64,000 nucleotides of DNA, taken from the NCBI GenBank assembly GCA_017607445.1, contig JAEVHH010000002.1, positions 4,207,501-4,271,500 on the forward strand. The letters run 5' to 3'. Positions 57,800-64,000 of the stretch are shown in pieces. The stretch's first letter is position 1; each line of letters begins with the position of its first letter. This DNA comes from Histoplasma ohiense (lineage: Eukaryota; Ascomycota; Eurotiomycetes; Onygenales; Ajellomycetaceae). The notes under the pieces are model-generated. The model did no database searches. It worked only from the letters and a program-made list of their open reading frames with translations, and was not told the DNA's origin. Position numbers and translations under genes: made by a program.

Positions 57800-60700
57800 A
57801 ATCTCTGAGTGAAATAAGTATATTCAGCAGTCATTGTTGTCTTCTTTGTTTTTGTTTACTGACTGACTTCTGATAGATTTTATTAAACTGTTTCAAGTAC
57901 TTCTGACTGTTCATCAAGTTTTTCTCAGATTCCCAAGAATTATCTGCATCTGTACAATCTTTTCATTTAACAAGATATTGTGTTTGACTGTGGTATTGAT
58001 GCTTGTCTAATATAGCTTCAACTTCTCATTTCTCTTGTGTGTCTATAATTATCAGTTCTGCTTGCAGGATTTGTCCATTGCACACATGATAAGATTTGAG
58101 AAGGGAAACATGGAATATGAGATGAATTTCTTTATATTACAGTGTGAGTTTCAGTTTGTACACCTGTGTACCATGAATATCAATTATTTGAAAGAGACTC
58201 AAAAATCAATGATCTAGTTTGGATGAGAGTCACAAGGTGGATATATTTTTTGCATGCAGTATTACTCAGTCCTCTATTTTAAAGCTTTTTGATATATGAT
58301 GCTGATTGTAATACTTTTTCTCAGCTGCTTTGACAGCTTTCAGACATTCTTAGATCTTGTTCTCCACTTGCTTCATCTGTTCCACTTATTTCATTGCTGA
58401 TTTTGATGCATCTGTGCTTGAAGGTTCCACATCTATGTGAAGTTCAGTTGATCGGCCGATCATTGCTTCAGATGATGTCATTTTTATTGATGTGTGAAAG
58501 ATGTTGTTATATATTCATTGCATCAGAGAAATTCATTCTATTCAATTATCTTGCTGATAGCTGCAATATGTGTGAAGATAATGTTCAATCACCTGGTTCA
58601 ATTGTTCTGTCTGACTGTCAGTTTGCAGGTGGAATGCTGTTGATAATTTTTGTTGAACATGAAGCAGATAACACAATGTCAATCAAAACTTGCTATTTAT
58701 TAATGAATCTCAGTTGCTAATAATGTTTGCAGATAGATCAAAGTTCTTTGCAATTCTTCATATAATAATATCTGCAAGTTCTTCTGCATCTAGCTCTGAA
58801 GATGTGGACACAATTATGACTCATTTGATGAATAAATCAACAAATATGACAATAGCATTATAGATTTGACTTTTCTTTTTATTATCTGGCAGATCTTCAA
58901 TAAAGTCTATGCTAATTGTATGTCATTTCTTATCTAGCACTGAATGTGATTGTAGCAATCTGTACAGCTTGTGCTGCAGTATTTTGATGTGTTGACAAAC
59001 ATTGTAAGTTCTCACATATTCTGCAATCTTATCACTCATATCATGCCACAAGTACTTGTGTTTGATTGCTTTGATGATTTTGTCATGTTCAAAATAGCCA
59101 CCTTGAGAATCATTGTGGTTCATTTTCATTATTTCATGTCTTATGACTTTGTCTTGTGATATGTAGACTTTATCATCTTTTCTGAGCAGATCATCTTTAT
59201 CTACTGCTCAGATCAAACAATTATCTACACTAGTATCACTCATCTCTAGTCTTCTATAAAGTTCAGATATGTCAGTATCTCTATTCTGAATCTGTAGTAA
59301 GAGTTCAATGATAGATTTGACTATCTCTTTGTAATAGACTGTCTCAGACTCAAATATCTTGATGACTAGAATCTGTGGTATCAGAGTCTCTAGATTTAAC
59401 TCTGTAATATCTGTGATCTTGTTCTCATCTGCAGATGTGTTCTTTATTCTGCAGAGATTGTTGTCATTGATGACTACAGATCTCTTTGCTCAACAATTCT
59501 CATTAGCTTACAGATTTTTTCACATCATCTTGATACATTGATCTAACTTTGTATTTTCTTTTGTTTTTAGTGATTTAAAGATTCTCTTACACAGTTTCTC
59601 TTGTAGAATAGAGAGCTTTGTCAAGAGAGCTGTGTGTTTTACAAAATCTGAATAACAACTTGATGCATCTGTGGGATTATTTTTCCCAGGATGGTGCTCT
59701 ATTTCAAAATTGAACACTGAGAGCATTTCCATTCAGTGAATCTGACATTCATTTAGCTGCTTCATTGTCATGAAGTGCTGGAGATTGACATGGTCAGATA
59801 AAACAGTTATTGAATGTCTGCTATTATGTAAGTAGTGGCATCATTGCCTGAAAGCTTCTACAATTGGCAACATTTCTAAATCATATGTTTGATAACATCT
59901 TTCTGTTTCTGTGAGCTTTCTAGACCAAAATGTGATCAGATGTCAGTGATCATCATTCATTAATTGTGATATTACTGTGGTGATTGCAACATCAGATTCA
60001 TCTGTTTCTATATGAAGCTTTCACTGTGAATCAAAGTGGATCAACAATGATGTTTTTGTAAAGCATTCTTTTAACTGCAAAATTGTGTGCTTGCAGTTTT
60101 TGTCTAACTGAACAGATGTGTTATTCTTCCCTCTTTTTGTTTTGTAACCTTTTAACAATTCAGTCAGGGGTGCCATTATTATTGAGAACTTGTATATGAA
60201 TCAATGATAGAAATTGATGAATTCTAGAAATATTTGCAATTTGTTTATAGTTCATGATTCTGATCAATCTAGAATTGTGTTGACACAGTGTTTCTCAACA
60301 GTAATGCTCTGTGTGGTAATCACAAAATCCAAAAATCCAATTTCTGTTGTGTGGAATGTACACTTACTAAGTTTGGCATATAGTTTCCATTGCCTTAACT
60401 GTTCCAGCACATTCTTAACATGGATGACATGTTCATCAAGTGTGTTTGAATAGATTATGATATCATTGAGATAAGCCATGCAATATACATCTAAAAGGTC
60501 ACTGAGAACTTTGTTGATATAAGATTGAAAGATTGCAGAGGCATTGGTTAGTTCAAAAGATAAGACTAGATATTCAAAGTGTTCATATTGTGTTCGAAAT
60601 GCTGTTTTCCATTCATCCCTCACTCATATGTGAATTCTATGATACATGTCTCTAAGATTCAGCTGTGTATATATTTTGGCATCTGCTAATCTATCAAGTA

Positions 60701-61410
60701 TTTCACTTATCAAGAGCAGTGGATATCAATTCTTGACTGTTATTTCATTCAATCCTTGATAATTCATGCAAAGATGCAGAGTTTCATTTTTCTTGAGTGT
60801 GAATAATACTGATGCATCTGCTGAGCTCTTGAACAGACATATTCAATTCTTCTCTAATATTTTTTTGATATATTCTTGGAGGATGGAGAGTTCTTGAGGT
60901 GATAAGTTATATATTGATTGGTATGAGGGTTTCTTGCCAGATTTGAGATCTATGACATGATTGTGAGATGTGTGTTCTGTGTCAGATATGTCTTCTCAGA
61001 ATACATCAAGATAATCTTTATAATCATCTGAGATATTTGACTCAGTTGCTGCACTCGCAGCTCATAATGATAAAGCAGTGAATATAATATTACCATCATT
61101 AATTAGTGTTGTGAATTCTTTAGCAGTATTCAGATGTATGTGATTAATATTTGATGCTTTTCTATAGATTCAGCATCTTCACACCCAGTCAATATCAGGA
61201 TTCACAGCTTCCAATCATGGCATGTTCAAAATTACATCATATTCACTAATATCAGCTTCTTCAAAATGGTGGAATTCTTATTGAAGAACATGTTCATCAT
61301 CAATAATCTTCATTGCAGCTCTTTATTGTTCATATGATTTAATCTTATGATTATCAACTGCTTTCACTACTTTTGGTTTATCTTCTGTCTTTGAGAAATA
61401 TTTTGATGCC
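57800..61410 (-). pseudogene. G5 pol: protease, RT, RNase H, integrase (broken)
   Basis: The RT has TAFRTQYEHFEYLVLSFEL and the catalytic box AYLNDIIIYS (consensus YLDD) at 60264-60623. The RNase H end is at 59520-59732 (FNFEIEHHPGKNNPTDASS). The integrase zinc region is at 58923-59129, with H-x-H/C-x-C residues visible (HNDSQGGYFEH, YVRTYNVCQH). The core follows to about 58250 (DFIEDLP near 58895, AFHLQTDSQTEQ near 58600). RT and integrase order and spacing are standard. TGA stops at Trp or Arg sites. Confidence 0.82.
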
Positions 61411-62620
61411 CAGATGTGGGATATGAAGTTTGCATTCATGTCAGAATTCACTAGTATCCACATCATTGACCATTCTGCTTCTGTCAGCATTCATGTATTC
61501 ATCATCAATAATCATTTATCTTGCAGTCTAGTTGTTTGTATTTTCAATGCAGCAGCTGCTTCTACAATTGGAATTGCTGGTTTTTTGCTTGTTGAATTTG
61601 ATTGCACTTTTCAGAGTGTAACATCCAACAATTATTTGCAAAATAATTCTTCTTATGACAGTGAGAACACTTCTTTATTCAGTTATATTTATCTTTTTTG
61701 ATTTGTTCAGTTGAATCTGTTTGTTCCTCTCATTTCCTCTTGTTTTGATGGTTGCTAGATTTATCAGAACAATGCTGATTTCCTACAAATATCACAGATC
61801 TTTCTTTGTGAATAGCACATCATTGCTCTGATATATTTTCCTTGAGAGTCTGTAGAGTTCAAAGCAACTCTTTGTAGTTCTGAGGCTCTTGATTTCAATG
61901 GTTGAGTTCTGTGTGTAATATCTTCAATGTTTTACTATGCAAGTTATCCATTCTTTGTTCTTCACTATATGGGGGTAAGTAGTATTCTCAGTCTTTGAGA
62001 TATTTAGAGAAATCATGTATTGATTGCCATTCTTGTTGCTTTGCATCTTGAAATTTTTGATTTGTCAATCAGCACTGATTCTGTGGATTGTTAATTTGTA
62101 TTTCTAGATGTGATAACATATTGTCAAAAGTCAACAGTGTTGCTCCTTCATATCTCTCATACAATGATACAAAATTCAACCATTTCTGCTTAATGTGGGT
62201 GTCAAGATAAAGTTTAGCATCATTTATCTTGTGTTCTTTCTTTCAATAATATCAGCAGTGGTGTGTAAAGAGAGTCAATATGCAATCTTTATAGTTCTTG
62301 AATTCTAACATATTTTTTCCTCAATAATAGTTCTTAATCTTCAATCTTGATGGTGTTTCATTATCATCATCTGTATTGTTCACAGATTGATTTTGTGGTG
62401 GTTCTGTGGTGATATTCTGAGTTAATTGAGACTTGATGAGAGTATCTTCATGAATCTGTGCTTCCAACTTGTTGAGCTGCTGTTGTACATGCAGAATAGC
62501 TAATTGCTGCTCTCATTCATGAATTTGATCATTCAACTGTTGCAAACACACATTGTGATCATTGGAGGCAGTAGAGGATTCAGATTGGTTTTCAAGAGAT
62601 CTTACATGTGTTGAGATCAT
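61411..62620 (-). pseudogene. G5 gag, broken
   Basis: The zinc knuckle lies at 61628-61669 on the minus strand, C-x2-C-x4-Y-x4-C (CSHCHKKNYFANNC); the His-to-Tyr change fits a C-to-T transition. Upstream the frame is degraded, with Gln/His-rich text near 62480-62560. Plus-strand ORFs here are antisense shadows. Confidence 0.65.
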
Positions 62621-62725
62621 CTTGTGTGTTTTAACTAATGTTGTGTGTTTTAACTAACATTGTGTGCTTTATTGTAGATGTGCGTAACAACAGACCACTC
62701 AAATAAAGTTTAGAGTGATTAGAAT

Positions 62726-62996
62726 TGTAAGAGATGATTATAGATGTAATTATGAGAGTAGTGTGAAGTACATATGTAGAATGTTAAGAAGATAGCAATC
62801 TCTATTATTCAAAGCTAATCACTGATCTTCTAATATCTACAGATATCAGTGAGCATTATATAGACAACCATCATGCACTACAGCTGTCTATGGTGCTGTG
62901 TGCTATGTCCCTCTTCATTAATTCTGATGTGTTCTGTGTTCTTCTATTGCCACATAGCTATTTCCTAATATAGATATCTCTGTTGTGTCTATTACA
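62726..62996 (-). repeat. G5 5' LTR (271 bp)
   Basis: Plus-strand start tgtaagagatgattatag and end gtgtctattaca; followed by TSD attat (62997-63001). Confidence 0.93.
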
Positions 62997-63001
62997 ATTA
63001 T

Positions 63002-64000
63002 TCATGAGTTGCTCTCTGATCAGACTGCAGCAGATTACTCAGATTTGATTGTATATGTTTTTGCAATGAAGATTTTTCATTTTCTTGATGTTCTCAAATC
63101 TGAACAGCTGTTCAGACTGATGTTGATCAGAGTATGAACAATTGAATATCAAAAATATGAACTGTCTCATATGCATTTGTTGATCTGACTAGAGGACTCT
63201 GAGCAGTTTTTGTGATCTGAGATAATTGATGAGATTATATCTGCAGAGCTGTCAAACACTGCTGAGAATACAGATGAATTGAGTGAATTGATCTGTAAAT
63301 TCATAATTTATAGTTTATGTAATGCTGATGTGATGAGTCTCTGCTACAAGAATGACAGATGTATGAAATGTTTCTTCAAAGCTTTTCAGAGTGCTACAGC
63401 TGTTGAAGAGAATGGTTATTCTTTGTACAGACAGCAGTATGATTCATCTATCTTCTTCAAACATACTGTCAACAACAGTGAGATTGTAATTAACAACTGA
63501 TGAGTTGTTTCATACAACCTCTATCTCATCTGTATATATAAAGCTCATATAAACATTGAGGTCTGTGCTTCTGTTGAAGTCATAAAATATATCAACAAAT
63601 ATGTCTACAAAGGTCTGAACTGCACTACTCTTCATATCATTGACTTCAATGATGAGATTGATATTCAACTGCACAAGTGTTATATCAGCTCAACTGAGGC
63701 TGTATGATGTATATTTGCATTTCATATACATCAGAAGTTTTCATCAGTTGAGATGTTGTCTATTTATCTATCAGATCATCAGATGATTTACTTTTCTGAA
63801 TTCAAATGTGAAGATCATGAACATATGACTGAACATTTGACAAATAACATGTCTAAGTTCATGGCATTCTTTGTCTACAATCATTCACATTCAGATGCTC
63901 AGTATCTCTACCAAGAATTTCCTCATCATTTGATTTGAAACAAATGTAACTGAAGATGGAAGAACTGTGTGAAGAGGAGGTCAGTTGACTGTCTGTCTCA
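63002..64000 (+). pseudogene. Helitron Rep region, continuing beyond the window
   Basis: Resumes the Helitron protein after G5. It has the HUH-type motif ELSHMHLLI (about 63160-63186), KFIIYSLCNADVMSLCYKND (Cys-rich, 63289 onward), the region YNLYLICIYKAHINIEVCAS (63515-63574) and the Rep tyrosine motif IKYINKYVYKG (63582-63614). VEMLSIYLSDHQMIYF follows (63748 onward). One Tyr of the KYxxKY pair acts as nucleophile in Rep proteins of this class. TGA stops at Trp positions. The helicase part lies outside the window. Confidence 0.85.

Larger units (their letters stand above)
55853..62996 (-). mobile_element. G5: complete gypsy LTR retrotransposon, minus strand
   Basis: 7144 bp with 271-bp LTRs (55853-56123, 62726-62996), TG...CA ends, TSD attat and a polypurine tract on the minus strand next to the left LTR (gaagaaagaagataat). 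Gag, protease, RT, RNase H and integrase read leftwards from 62600 to about 57800. A second, oppositely oriented ORF lies between integrase and the left (3') LTR. Inserted in the Helitron. Pol is broken mostly by TGA. Confidence 0.93.

Overview
The window is a repeat-dominated, low-GC stretch of a filamentous ascomycete genome. One recognisable, apparently intact host gene sits in a normal-composition island at about 18.7-22.3 kb: the CDP-ethanolamine pathway enzyme ethanolamine-phosphate cytidylyltransferase (ECT1/PCYT2 family, minus strand, short GT-AG introns). The protein looks like the Eurotiomycete form. Together with long AT-rich tracts made of gypsy and LINE elements this suggests an Onygenales-type genome with GC-poor isochores; that placement is inference.

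Left block (1-18.7 kb). A full-length Tad1-like LINE (L1, 246-6913, +) abuts a minus-strand gypsy element (G1). G1 is split by a second full-length LINE (L2, 10553-17233, -) with a 14-bp target-site duplication (TSD). G1 resumes at 17248 and ends against a truncated LTR of another gypsy family (18345-18699).

Island (18.7-22.3 kb). It holds an Asp/Asn-rich ORF of unknown function, the diverged 3' end and LTR of a small Ty1/copia-like element (LTR 19579-19683), ECT1 with its upstream region, and a short 5'-truncated LINE (L6) at its right edge.

Middle block (23.2-44.7 kb), a deep nest. LINE L3 carries a solo LTR of the G4 gypsy family and is cut off by gypsy G3. The G3 LTR received LINE L4. 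L4 received LINE L5 (14-bp TSD) and, separately, a complete gypsy G2 (36820-42897, two 534-bp LTRs, TSD AGAGC).

Right block (44.7-64 kb). A Helitron (Rep/helicase type, +) is cut into pieces by gypsy G4 (47130-55764, +, TSD TTCAG) and gypsy G5 (55853-62996, -, TSD ATTAT). G4 itself contains a miniature copia-like LTR element of 1120 bp (53888-55007, 102-bp LTRs, TSD CTAAT) with a gag zinc knuckle and a tandem array of hairpin units. A tRNA-headed SINE (44813-45205, -) with a perfect 15-bp TSD lies just upstream of the Helitron coding region. The Helitron runs off the right edge.

Almost every transposon is hypermutated by C-to-T/G-to-A transitions. CpG is nearly absent and CC/GG are scarce, while CpA/TpG stay abundant, which differs from the classical CpA-biased RIP pattern. 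Reading frames are therefore broken mostly by TGA codons standing where arginine (CGA) or tryptophan (TGG) is expected. The ECT1 island, the SINE and parts of the miniature copia element escaped this process. G4 and G5 also carry degraded, apparently spliced antisense ORFs between pol and the 3' LTR. All coordinates come from reading the sequence by eye; domain limits are approximate, while LTR and TSD limits were counted.
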